Part shown: positions 47,358 through 59,070 of the stretch, piece after piece
Numbering within the stretch: the first letter of the stretch is position 1
Layout of the letters: every line of letters begins with the position of its first letter
Source of the DNA: Takakia lepidozioides
Taxonomy: Eukaryota > Streptophyta > Takakiopsida > Takakiales > Takakiaceae
Direction: 5' to 3'
Assembly (NCBI GenBank): GCA_030704615.1
Contig: CM060732.1
Span: forward strand, 81,925,171 to 81,989,170
Length of the DNA stretch: 64,000 bases
Position numbers and translations under genes: made by a program
Notes under the pieces: generated by a model
What the model was told of the DNA's origin: nothing
Databases searched by the model: none
What the model saw: only the letters and a program-made list of their open reading frames with translations

Positions 47358-49790
47358 ATGGCAGCGAGTACAATAAGCATTGCGCGCTTGGCATCCTCCA
47401 CATGTTCCCTTGGCACCTCGGAGTGCCCTCTCCAGCCTCCCCGAAGCTACGCTGCTTGCGAGACTGGCCCTATTCTCAGAGCTTCACAAAGGTGTTTACT
47501 GTCCACTCTCTGCGGGACCCCTGTGCATTCTGCGAACTGCATTGCATCCAGATTTGCTTCAAAGAGTTTCAAGCCGATTGCGGGGCAGTGGACGGCAGTA
47601 GAGGAGGACCAAGTTCATAGACAGGGGGATGAGCAAGGAGGCCTTAAAGGCATGGAGAAGGCGTCGGAGGACTATTTGACAGACCCCAGTCGATGGTGGG
47701 ACAATGGAGGCACAAAGGTCCATCCTGGACGACGAGATTTCAAGCACAAGACTACTAACGAGGAGATATGGATTGGTAGCTACGAAAACCCTCTATGGGT
47801 GGATGGGCAATTGAAAACAGCACAGTTGTGTAAGTCACGCAACCCCACCATGTCGAACTCTTTTGAAAGTTGTAGGGATGTGAGAACACTATGTAAGGCA
47901 GGGCAATTGAAAGAGGCGCTGCAGATTTTGAACCAAGGAGGCATTTCTGCAAATTCGAAGACTTATATCTCTCTCTTACAGGAGTGCATCAAGGTGAAAG
48001 GCCTAGCAGAGGGAAAGCAGGTGCATGCCCACATTATCCAAAGTGGATTCAAACCGGACATCTTTCTATACAACACCCTTGTCAACATGCATGCCAAGTG
48101 TGGGAGTGCTGTCGATGCACGCCAAGTTTTTGACAGAATGCCTGAAAGAGGTTTGAGTACGTATGGACTGCGCCCAGAGAGGATGTGGGATGGAGGCTTT
48201 GGAGATCTATGAACAAATGATGTTGGAAGGGGTGAGACCCAACCAGGTCACGTTCATTTGCGTTCTCAAGGCATGTGCCAACCTGGCAGACCTGGAAAAG
48301 GGCAAAGACGTCCATGCCGACATCATGCAAGCTGGGATCGTACCAGATGTCATTCTGGACACTGCTCTCTTGGATATGTATGCCAAGTGTGGGAGCATTG
48401 AGGATGCAAAGGTAGTGTTCAACAATATAAAAGATCGTAATGTGGTCTCATGGAATGCAATGATCGCAGGATATGCCCAGAATGGGTTTGGGATGGAGGC
48501 TTTGGAGACCTATGAGCAAATGGTGGGGGAAGGGGTGAAACCAAACTGTGTCACGTTTATTTGCGCTTGCAATGCGTGTGCCAGCCTTGCAGCTCTGGAA
48601 AAGGCCAAAGAGCTTCATGCTGACATCATGAACGCTGGGATTGTACCCGATATTATTTTGGAAAATACCCTTGTGGATATGTATGCCAAATGTCGGAGCA
48701 TCCAGGATGCAAAGGGAGTGTTTGACAATATGACTGAGAGAAATGTGGTGTCTTGGAATGCCATGATTGCAGGATATGCCCAGAATGGGTTTGGGATGGA
48801 GGCTTTAGAGACCTATGAGCAAATGATGCAGGAAGGGGTGAAGCCCAACCAGGCCACGTTTGTTGGCATTTGCAATGCGTGTGCCAGCCTTGCAGCCCTG
48901 GAAAAGGCCAAAGAGGTCCATGCTGGCATTCTGCAAGCTGGAATTGTTCCAAATATCATTTTGAACACTGCCCTCGTGGACATGTATGCCAAATGTGGGA
49001 GCCACAAGGATGCCAAGGAAGTGTTGAAAAATATGGCTGAACGAAATGTGGTGTCATGGAATGCGATGATCACAGGATATGCCCAGCATGGATGTGGGGT
49101 GGAGGCTTTGGAGACCTATGAGCAAATGATGCGAAAAGGGGTGAAGCCCAACCAGGTCACTTTTGTTTGTGTTTGCAATGCTTGCGCCAGCCTAGCAGCC
49201 CTGGAAAAGGGCAAAGAGGTCCATGCTGACATAATGAAAGTCAAGATCATGGCCTCACCCCTACGGTGGAGCACTTTGGCTGCATGGTGGACCTTTTCGG
49301 CCGGGCGGGGTGGTTGGATGAGGCAGAGGAGTTCATCAACAAAATGTCAATCAAACCAGATGCCGTGGTGTGGAAAGCGTTGCTTGGTGCATGCAAAGTT
49401 TATGGCAATGTGGAGGTGGCAGAGCGTGCAGCGAAATCTATCCTCTAGTCTGATAGACAGGATGCTGCCACTTCCATGTTGTTGCAAAGGTGAGAAAAAT
49501 GATGTCAGTCATAGTTGTCACAAGGAGCCAGGTCGCTGCTGCATTGGGGGTACCTCCATTGGTGGTAGATGCATCCACAAGTTGAGGAAATCCATGCTGA
49601 GCTGAGAAGACTGTTTTGGAAGATGAAGGAGGCAAGGTATGTGCCTAACACACACTTTGTATTGAAAGATATGAAGGATCAAAAGGAATTCTCTCTTGGC
49701 CCCCATAGCGAGAAGCTGGCCATTGCTTTTGGGCTAATCAGCAGATTCGGGATGCCTCTACGTGTAATCAAGAATCTGTACTGGATACAG
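47358..49790 (+). pseudogene. PLS-class PPR-DYW pseudogene
   Basis: Starts MAASTISIARLASST with a leader like that of the DYW gene (FASKSFKPIAGQW). After PERGL at about 48150 a deletion drops the next repeat start and shifts frame; the array continues in the frame open to about 49245. There a second deletion joins an HADIM repeat to the DHGLTPTVEHFG region out of frame. A stop at about 49446 and loss of SNIYAA follow. Remnants of the DYW domain (HSEKLAIAFGLIS, PLRVIKNL) end near 49790 with no CGDCH or terminal DYW. Not functional. Confidence 0.9.
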
Positions 49791-50129
49791 ACCCCTTTCA
49801 CCTCTTCCAAAATGGGGTTGTTCTTGTGTGGAATACTGGTAAAAGTTCATTTCTTAGAAGTCTTGCATGTCACTAGAACTATGCAGCCGCGTGGTTGTTC
49901 ACCGTCCCTCGGATGTTGTCTGTTACTTACTGTCGAGGGCATTTCCTCCGCAGCCATATCAAGTGCCCAAGGGCCGAGTCGGCAGACTAGCTCAGGTGGA
50001 GACAGCCAGGAGCTGCATTTTGGTTACAGGTATGAACCTGTTCTAGAGGGTAACTATTGATGGATAGGGTGGTGTAGATCATGCAAGAAATATGGATGTC
50101 TGCACTGCTGCGTTAGCACCTAAATTGGC
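49791..50129. other. No gene seen
   Basis: Sequence downstream of the PPR pseudogene; nothing recognised. Confidence 0.4.
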
Positions 50130-50400
50130 ACGGATGTAACACAAGCAGTGTTTTTTTCTCTGGCGAAAAATCGCCAGATTTCGACCTGCAATATGGGTCA
50201 GCTACTTGTACAAAGGAATTATGGGGGTTAATAATTGAAAATTTCGCCAGAAAGCGCCAGTAGCTGAATATCAGGAGCCTGATTTTGCGTACGTTGACCT
50301 GTTAAAACGTGCCACCTGTTATATAGCCCCTTTCTAACCCTGCTACCTTGTTATTCTCGCCACTTGGGCACCGGGTAGAATTTTCATGTGGCCCCTATGG
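50130..50400 (-). repeat. Interspersed repeat, copy 2 (inverted relative to 7640-8080)
   Basis: Reverse complement matches 7640-8080 over most of its length, without the internal duplication seen there. Likely a short non-autonomous transposon or LTR fragment. Confidence 0.7.
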
Positions 50401-51539
50401 GAAAACTGAAAAGGAAAAACCTTGTGTTACACAAGGCTACTGTCGGACTGCATGGTCATGTCTCCAAGAAAGACCAAGATATAGAGTTTATCTTACTTCC
50501 AATGCTAACAGGTGTGGGGCGAGTGTTCTATGCAGCGATTTCTGCATGTTCTACAATGTGGGAAACCCAGGTATGTGTGGATCATTTACTATCTGCTGAC
50601 GTTTTATGCATGTCTATTTTATCTCTAGCCATTTTCTTTACCCATTCAATATTGAACGACCATATGGCACTGTTCATAACTGTCTCTCTTTCTTTTGCAT
50701 GTGCTGTCCATGCATCCTCATACTGCTTTTGGCCTCTTTTTCGCCTCTCTATTATCAATTGCACAAGAATTTCCACCCTTACAGAAATCTTTCTTGCTGC
50801 AAATGAACCATGGATGGAGCTTGCTGCAAATGAACCGTGGATGGAGCTTGCTACAGCATTCACCCACTGAAATCACTGAAAGACCTATAGAAGAATTTCT
50901 AGGGTTGATGTTTTTGTGGGTGATATATTTTTATTACAAGATTGTTTATAATGTCTAGTTTTTCACAACTTGCGAAATCAAGCAATTCCACAGAATTTGT
51001 GTGGGGGTGGGATTCTTTTATCGCTTGAATATAATCTCTTTATATAGGGGTGTTTGAATTCATGTTACCACAATCGAAAGTGATATCAATCACAGCGGCC
51101 TTGGATGATCACATAAAAGATCAATATAAAAGATGTCAAACCCAATTGTCAACTGAGAATTTACAGCTTTTGACCCTACCAGCTAGGTTCTTCCAGGGTG
51201 ACCAGCCTGATTCTGTAGCTTTATATCTGATCAAGGTTAGTTGTATTCTCCAGATCATGTCAGCTAGCCTTGAACGTTGGGCAAAAGTGTCATGTGTTGA
51301 ATTGACTTGTGTGGCTAATTGGAGCTCGATGCTGGTTATAGGTACTAGATTTGTCTTCTAGGTGATGACCTAGAAGTTCTATATATCAATGTCTGGCAGT
51401 TATCCAACATTGACATGTAATTACTTCTATCTCGCGTGGTTATCTACATGACGAAGGTAAGGAAATTGAAAATTCATTACCCGGGAGCTATAGACAATAC
51501 TAACAAATTAAAGGCCACTATGCTATGAGTCCCCAAGGT
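50401..51539. other. Uncharacterised frames, no gene called
   Basis: Plus-strand frames at about 50388-50870 (hydrophobic, with two 9-residue repeats AANEPWMEL) and 51050-51361 are open but unrecognised. They may be parts of one decayed gene. Confidence 0.3.
50793..50846. repeat. 27-bp tandem duplication
   Basis: Two units at 50793-50819 and 50820-50846 differing at one base; each encodes a nine-residue repeat in the plus frame. Confidence 0.9.
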
Positions 51540-51795
51540 TTTGGGTTAAAAAAAAAAAAAAAATGGAAACACCTGGGACCACGTTGCTCACAAATCAGTC
51601 CCCTTGATCACAAATCAGGCACCTTAACTACAGTGAGAGGAAAAAATCCTTCCAAATGACCGAGCATGAGCTTCAGGCACAAGGCTCAACAGCACAGGCA
51701 GGGCAGATGATACCACCCAACATGGTAGCAAGATTGGAGCCCAGAATCATTTGGGGGCACACAGTGCACTACCGAACTGAGCTACCATCTGTAGC
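51540..51795 (-). mobile_element. tRNA-derived SINE, copy 2
   Basis: On the minus strand it begins with TGGTAGCTCAGTTCGGTAG, a good RNA polymerase III box A. A weaker box B (GGGCTCCAATC) follows about 30 bp on. A body shared with 37321-37540 then ends GGTGTTTCCA with a run of T. The T-rich 3' end recalls Au-type plant SINEs. Confidence 0.65.
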
Positions 51796-54700
51796 CTCTT
51801 TCAAGTCTTTCTGATCTCTTCACCTGGGACTACGATATTTCAACCTCAGGTTCAGAGTATGTCAGGTTGTTTTGAGAATATGTCATGGGTGCTGTGAAGT
51901 CAATGTTGGTGAAGTTCTAGGATTTTTGTGTAACCATCACTGATTGGAATGGACGTTTTGCACAATCTTCAGGAACTGTTCCTCCCTGTTCCAATCTTTG
52001 GACAGAAATTAGATCCTATGTTGCAGATAAAAGCCTACCTATAATGCCCTATCTCAATCTGGGAGTCTATTAGTCAAGGATTATTCATGTAAAGCGTGTT
52101 TGGGAATAGTGGTAATGCTTGTATATGTTCCACTTATTACTTTTTTCTAATATGGATCCATTGAACATATGTGTCGCCTTGGATATAAAGAAACACCGAG
52201 CTGACTATTTTTGCAGCTACCTGAAAGAAAACAAATTGTCGAGCACAATTTTCTAAAAGACGATTTGGAGAGTCCGAGCAAGTCATTCGACTTCTTTGGC
52301 AATTGATCTGCAGTATATCATCTTAATATATAAGCAAAGACCTCTTGATCTAGATGTTGATTACTTATAAAGCATGTAGCGAAAGGATCTCTTTCCTATC
52401 TCCATAACAAATATACACTATAGATTGTCAATATTTCAAATGGAAACATCTTAACATCATAATTGGTCTTTGGAGTCTACATTAATCTTTCTTTTCCGAA
52501 CACACACCCACGCAAATAAAAGGGACGAGAGGCGCAAGAAATGGATGAGATAACCCAAAATAGTCATACCTCCAACCGTGAATGGCATCGCCATCTTGAT
52601 CCCCGGCCACCATAGATGTGCCAACATAGATAAAAGGACATAGTAAATGTCAGTAACCATGCTACCTAGGGATTGGAGCTAAGATAAGCCCTCAGTCTCT
52701 TCAGAGTATGATGTTCGGCTGGCCCCCCTCAAACATAAGCTCTTTGATTTCTAAGTCTACAAGATCTCGGTGAAAATCATCAGTAAATTGAACTATGAAC
52801 TGACACATGCAAGATCTACTGTGGTCTTACCTGCACCACTTCTGCATCATACCATCCACGAACATCATCACCAACTCGATCCATACCTACCACAAAGGCA
52901 CCAAACATGTACAATCCTCGACCTGCATGGGAACTAACCGGAGGCGCATATGTCCCAACAAATCATCCAAGGAAGAAAACGAAGTGACGTCATCTTCAAA
53001 GCAAACAAAGTCATCTCTGCAACTAGGACCACAATCTTTAACATAGCCCACCATGACAAAGACTTTTGACACTCGAAAATCGCGGCCATCCAAAACAACG
53101 TCTCCGAAGATGTTAATATACCAAAAGTGCCTGAAAAACAAGAGAAATGGTGTTTAGAATGTGCAAAATGGGAATACAATACAGTTTCAATCATGGTTCT
53201 AGATATTTAGAGTACTCACGCGTCTGGCATGTATGTGGAACCTCCAAACCCAAAGAAAATGTATTATTAAGACTCTGCTTGTTGAATGTCTTATGGTTGT
53301 GAGCTACAGTTGAGTAGAAACAAGCTAAGCAATTGACATTTTATTTGTAATAAGTACAAACACATACTCCAAATCCAAATATAATATCATCTACAACTTT
53401 CGCTTCCTTCGTGTATCATTACAAGATCCTCCATAGACACATGAAACAAAACGGAACATGTTTATCCTTGTGTTTCTCGTGGTACGTAAACAAAGCTTCC
53501 TGATGCTTCAGAGGCTGCTCAAATCGAGCAGTTTTTTCTGCACTCTCTGCTCCAAGAATCTTTTCCATACCCTCGCTTGCACTCTTGAAAGCATTGATCA
53601 AAGTCCGTGCTTGATGTTGACTTCTTCTTTTTACCAGTTGAATTGGGGAAGGGGACTGGAGAGGTATTGGTGAACCGCTCTCAACTTGTAGGAGTCGGAG
53701 CCACGATGAGGAAGTGGAGTTTCCTCTGGCTCCCGTGGCTCTTGTGGAGTCTCCATACTGGTATACCCAGATAGCAGCTCCTCCTCAATTAGCAGCTCTT
53801 GCACGGATGGTATGACTACCTACAACATATTCTTATAAACTCACCATCCTCTTTGACCTTGTACAATGTCTGATGCAAACAAGTATGATATCCGATATCT
53901 GTTACATGTTGTCATCCATATCGTGCACTTTTTGACACATCTTGTGTATCTTACATTGAATGTTGTTGTGACTCTGGTGTTAGAGCTAGAGCTTATGGTG
54001 GTGCTTACAGTGCGTAAGAGCTAGAGCTAGCGTTTATATTGTTTCTTCTTTACAATGTGCAGCTTTAGTGTACCATATTTCTTTGGTTCTTAGTTTTGGT
54101 TTCGGAGGCTTGTTGTTGCGACTGTTGTTGCGGCTGACGCGAGGTTGGTTTTGATAGGAACGGAGCTTGGAATGTTCTCTTGATTTTTGACCTAGCGACG
54201 TTTGGTTATACTTGAAAATTTTCCTTCAGATGGCTACGCTTATGTCGTTGCTCAATGATGAAAATGAAGACTTCCACCCCAAAACCTTGCAATTTCTGAA
54301 AGACAACGGCATGCGAGATGGGGAGTTGGATTAGCATCATATTGCCAAATCTAGGATAGTAAACTGCGGCTTGGCGTTCTCTTCCCCCTTGCACGGGGTG
54401 TTGGATGATGAGGGGAACCTTCCCCCTCGATTCCCCACAAGCAAGCTCGCATGTGCAGACTTGGCAGAGGATGTCGTCGACGAGCTGCTCTGGGCTTATC
54501 ACGTCCCTGTGGCCGGTGACCTAAAATATTCAAAGCGAATACTCCTAGCTAACACCTAGGGTTCACTTGGAATTGACAAAATGTTAGCGAATTGATAAAG
54601 GGCCTATGAGACAGTAGAGAAAGACAGAAGAACTCCTGAAACACATAATGCACTGCTATATTTTTATCTGTTTTAGTTATTTGTGACAGTTTAGCAATAT

Positions 54701-55190
54701 TGGGTGTTCTGATTTTAACGGGGACCCACAGTTGACTCTTGTATAGCCCATTATCTCATATCCAAAGACATTCCTACATACTCATGTGGAACCCACCAGT
54801 GATCTTCATATAATTTATCTTGTGCCCAACTTACATACGAGTTTGTTATGCGCTTGACTGTCATTCTGTTTACGATAATGTTTAAGAGAAACTTAACTAG
54901 ATTAATCGTGGTGGTTTTGTTTGGACGTTGTGGGGAGACAGACCTTGTGGGGAGACAGTAACTCGGTTGCCTTTCTATGCAACAAGCGAGCAATGACCAA
55001 ATTTAGTGCAACAATTTCGGAGAGATTCACAACCCACAAATATGGTTTCCTTAAATTTCATAAGCCATCTTTAATCCCCTTCCATACGGAAAGAGGTCCA
55101 GCAAGAGAGAGGGAGAGAGAAGCCAAAAAATTGGGGACCACTGAACATGTGACCTTAGGTGACGGTGGTTTGCTGTATTGTACATATACT
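51796..55190. other. Uncharacterised region with minus-strand frames
   Basis: Minus-strand frames at 52887-53141 (INIFGDVVLDGRDFRVSKVF) and about 53419-53800 (Ser/Pro-rich, then KRRSQHQARTLINAF and KSASEGMEKIL) look exon-like and may belong to one gene or transposon, but I recognise no family. At 54231-54335 on the plus strand a short frame after TTTTCCTTCAG encodes MATLMSLLNDENEDF and could be a first exon. A 14-bp direct repeat TTGTGGGGAGACAG occurs twice at about 54926-54960. Confidence 0.3.
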
Positions 55191-55970
55191 TTAATGGCTA
55201 CCTGCACTAGGGGCACTGCCGATGGAGGAGCCCGGTGCATTTTCGGAGACGAGGATGACGCGCCGAGAGAGTAATGTGATATCTTTCTCAAGGTTAAGAA
55301 GATGCTTCTCGTATTTCTCCTTTCGTTTTTTCTTAGACTCTGTGTCAAGCACGAAAGACAAAGCTTGATACTCCGCATTTGTCGCTGCCCATTTCAATTT
55401 CAAATTGTTGACAAGCTCTAGTCGTTCAGGTTCTTCAAGCTTGCGGGTACCATCATGCTTGCATTTTGCTTGCTCCTCGGGACTATCCCTCTTTTTAATA
55501 TCTGCTGCTATTTGCATTCTCTTCGCTAGATATATGGGTATCTGCCCGTAAGTCTTTTTATCTCTGTATCTTCTCACCACCTTCGGACATCCAGCCATGT
55601 TTGGCTTAGATTTGATCATTTCAACTGCGTTCACTGTTATCCAATTTATGCCGCTCTTGAGGCCATGCCGCGGTGGTTTCAACGGAATAGCAGGTTTTTG
55701 CTTTGATTTAGTCGAGCATCTGTCCACCCCACAAGTGAGCCGAGGCTCCTTAGCATGTTTTCTCAGAAACTTGCTTGTAAGAGGCTTTAAAGAGCCTGGC
55801 AAGTGGCCAAATGTGGCCGCCACCTTCTCTTTCATCATCTGTTTCATCCGATTTATGAGCTTATTGACCAATCTCGCTCTTCTCTGTGTGGGTGTCGGAG
55901 GGGGTGTCTTAGGCTTGAGTATTACAGGAGGCTTGATAAGATCATATATGCTCTCTTTGGATTCCCACAT
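55191..55970 (-). CDS. ENKUR: Enkurin (FAP106-type axonemal protein)
   Basis: A single-exon 259-residue protein from the ATG at 55970. The N-terminus has ESIYDLI followed by a Pro-rich stretch and KFLRKHAKEPRL, as in enkurins. The C-terminal half has YGQIPIYLAKRM, a charged helix, ERLELVNNLKLKWAATNAEY and a final helix with KKKRKEKYEKHLLNLE: the enkurin domain. In animals enkurin binds calmodulin and TRPC channels. In Chlamydomonas the orthologue (FAP106) is an inner-junction microtubule protein of the flagellar axoneme. Land plants that keep it have flagellated sperm; flowering plants and conifers lack such sperm. Length fits the family and the frame is intact. Confidence 0.92.
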   Translation of the reverse strand: MWESKESIYDLIKPPVILKPKTPPPTPTQRRARLVNKLINRMKQMMKEKVAATFGHLPGSLKPLTSKFLRKHAKEPRLTCGVDRCSTKSKQKPAIPLKPPRHGLKSGINWITVNAVEMIKSKPNMAGCPKVVRRYRDKKTYGQIPIYLAKRMQIAADIKKRDSPEEQAKCKHDGTRKLEEPERLELVNNLKLKWAATNAEYQALSFVLDTESKKKRKEKYEKHLLNLEKDITLLSRRVILVSENAPGSSIGSAPSAGSH

Positions 55971-57688
55971 TGTTACTGATTTTCCTTTCTCCTTTCCCCA
56001 CGAGTATTTGCTTAGATCTCTTGAACCCTCCTTCTCTACTCACTTTCTAGAGATGCAACCTTGAAGCACTCATCTTGAGCAGGACTTCCTGATCCGCATA
56101 CATAATATCAAACATTCTCTTTTACATCCTCATTCCCTCCACAAAATTAGTGCTCATGTCAATCGGTAATCAGCCATTATGTTAACCAACCTTTCTATGG
56201 ATCTGAACAAAGAGCTGCACTCTTCCTACATGATTCTTTTAAATCAACCTCATTCCTCTTCTCACCTTTCGCCCCTTTGCGCGGGATGCAATCATGATTG
56301 TGAGAACGTAGTTCTCGGTATTACCAAACTTCTACCGCATGTAACCGCCTTGGGCCCTTCATAAATTACCCGAACAACAGGTGGCTTGGCCTTTGGAATC
56401 CATATTGACTCTTGGAACTGTGATATGTAGTTGCGCTTCATCTGAATCATGTGGAAATCATCTTAGATACTACCAGAAAGTCTCACCACACAACTTTGAG
56501 TTCACGCATTCAACTCCAATAATTCCATTCATGATTTCTTCAATATTCATCTCTTGGTCACCGTCTAGTCTGCATTTGGAATTTCTGCATAAGGTGGGTA
56601 CTGCATCGTTTTGATGTTGATCGTGCTAGCTTGATGGATTACTAAAGTAGAGACCATTCAATATAGGTCAACCTTATTACCAAGTTTCAAATACAACATT
56701 CCCAATTGTAGGTAAACGATGGGCAAAACGAAGAAAGTGTGACATCAAGTGTATTATCACAAGATGGCCGATTGGAGCTAGCTCTTACAGGTCTGTTTTC
56801 CTTCATTACTTTGAAACCTTTAGGTGTTTGTTGGTTAGGGTTTCAAACCTTCATATGATTTGTTGGTCATGTGTCATGCTTGAATTTGCCCCATGTTTGG
56901 TAGAGGGTTCACCATTCATTTGTTCGTGGCAACGATCCCCACCTTAGTCACCAACAAACATGACATAATTACATTGTGGTATTGTTAGCTTATATACTGC
57001 GCCCAATCTTGTCCCTTCCACATTTGTACACCAACGACAAAGATTTTGAGGTTAAACTGGATGATGCAATTTGGTGGGTGGAAAATGGTAGTCAAAGTTG
57101 ATGACATCATTCTCTGTATTTCTCTTTCTGTAAAAAAAAAAAATCATCCATAACGGCAAGACATGGCAAATTTAGGTTATCATTGTTGGTCTCGCGCTTT
57201 ATTTGTTGGGCCCTTCCTCTTGCAGTTTCACCTTCCAAGCTCACTTTCTCTTATTTTATCTCACCATTTGTAAAGGTTGTCGTTGGGAGTTATTTTTAAG
57301 CTTGACTTGTGCTGAGATTGTTGAATAATGGGAATGGGTTGTTTTTGCTCCAAAGATATCGAAAGAACAAGTTTTTGATCCTTGGAGTATTTTATGAACA
57401 ATTTTGCATGGTTTTACAACCATCTTGTGATGGATGTAGTTCAGGATGCCTCAAGTAGGTTCAGCGGATATTTTGTTGGGGAATGATCTGTGTCTGCCAT
57501 AAACACCCAGAAGTGGAACATATTTTTGTTGCTACCAAGCTTGATGGAGTTTAGGAAGGCATGGTAAGTTTTCTTCAATTGCTCTATTTCCTTATCAATC
57601 TACAATTTGTCATTTCCTCTTCAGTTGGTTGGGTAAGTAATAGACAAATGATTTCCCCTTCTGTTTGTGGACTATTGGCAGGTTTATG

Positions 57689-57776
57689 ATATAATCCGAC
57701 TATCTGAACGCAAAAAATGACAACATCGGCATCGACAAATATCCGATATTATCCGACTATTTGAATGCAAAGAATT
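57689..57776. repeat. Two-copy repeat, 57-bp period
   Basis: ATATAATCCGACTATCTGAA at 57689 recurs as ATATTATCCGACTATTTGAA at 57746, each followed by a GCAAA block. Confidence 0.8.
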
Positions 57777-58026
57777 CAAGTTGGTGGGGATGAAGCTTGA
57801 AGTGACCACCTCGGCATCGGCCCTATAGTTGCCATGGTAAGTACTTTATTTCGTGAGTTCAAGTTTTGTTAGCTAAAGACGTACCCTATTTCTATTTGTT
57901 TTCTAGTATGGGAAGGACATGAAGTTGTCAAGTATGGGCACAAGTTTTTTGTGACTCTTGAACGTAGAACAGAAGAGGATGTTGATACTATTTGGGTGGC
58001 CAAGTATTACATGTCCTTTCAGTGAG

Positions 58027-58130
58027 CATTGTTTGTAGGCTACATATAATTCTTGCTACTGATTGTTGTACATGTCCTTTTAAGTCAGCATTGTTTGTAG
58101 GCTACATATATGCTACTGATTGTTTTAATA
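58027..58130. repeat. Two-copy repeat, 62-bp period
   Basis: CATTGTTTGTAGGCTACATA occurs at 58027 and 58089, each followed by TGCTACTGATTGTT and preceded by TGTCCTTT. Confidence 0.85.
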
Positions 58131-58917
58131 CTTACAATGATATATTGTAATGTTTGAGAATATTGTCTAATGCAAATAGAGATACGTTATGTATGAATTG
58201 TCTCCACGAATATGATGTTTTGTAGCAGTGACTCAACATTGCCATAGGGACCATATTTTCAGCTACGTACCCCATAAGAGTGGCAGCTTTGCGAGTGAGT
58301 ATTTTAAATATTTGGAACCATGGTTGAAATTGTATTGTAGTCCCATTCTGCGTGTTCTAAATACCCAATCTCTTGTTGGCATGCAGTTTCGAGGTGTTGC
58401 GATCTTGGAGACTTTGTCTAGATGGCATATATTTTGAGTGTCAAATGATGCCTAATAGTAGAGTGTGTCAAAGTTGCAGAAATCAACATTGATGTGCATA
58501 TTGTTGTATGATTAATTTGGAGACGGCAACACTCTCTCAATTTTCCTAAATAACTTGTTTGCGAAGCTTGCGCCGCTTGTCAATTCCCATCATGTTTGTG
58601 GGTTAATGGCATGGTGGAGCATGTTACAATGCATATAACTGTACACAGATTGAGGGCTTATCTTAGCTCGGATCCCATGGTTGCAGACATTTACTCTCTC
58701 CCTTTCTTGAAATAAATGCAAAGATTTGAGGGGTTTTATCTTACCTATGGCCTCTAGCTAGCATTGTTGCAGACATTTAAAAATTTGGTTCAATGGAGAA
58801 TTATCACTCATCAATCTCTTATTGTTAATTTGTTTTTTTTGTTACTGAAAAAGTAAATGGAAGGAAAATCTTGTTTTGTATTTTTTAGGAGTATCGTATG
58901 ATTTAGTTTTCAGAACA

Positions 58918-59070
58918 CTGTAGTAGTACGTTGAGCTTGTGCATTGCTTGAAGGCTGCCAACCTCTGAGGGAAGGGTGGTGATGTTCGTGCAACCTGAGA
59001 AGTCCAATTCACGGAGGCTTGCAAGCTGTCCGATTGATTCTGGAACCTGTCTGATACTCAGGCAGTTCTC
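58918..59070 (-). pseudogene. Leucine-rich-repeat fragment (disease-resistance-like)
   Basis: Minus strand encodes about 50 residues with VPESIGQLASLRELDFSGC, TNITTLPSEVGSLQAM: two LRRs of the type found in NBS-LRR immune receptors. Weak LRR-like traces (KLPSVVELNLQFC, RCLNLAMSNS) occur on the same strand at about 60060-60340, so a larger decayed receptor gene may be spread over 58.9-60.5 kb. No nucleotide-binding domain seen. Confidence 0.6.

Larger units (their letters stand above)
55971..58917. other. No gene seen
   Basis: AT-rich; short frames only. Contains tandem duplications noted separately. Promoter of the enkurin gene should lie at 55971-56300. Confidence 0.4.
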
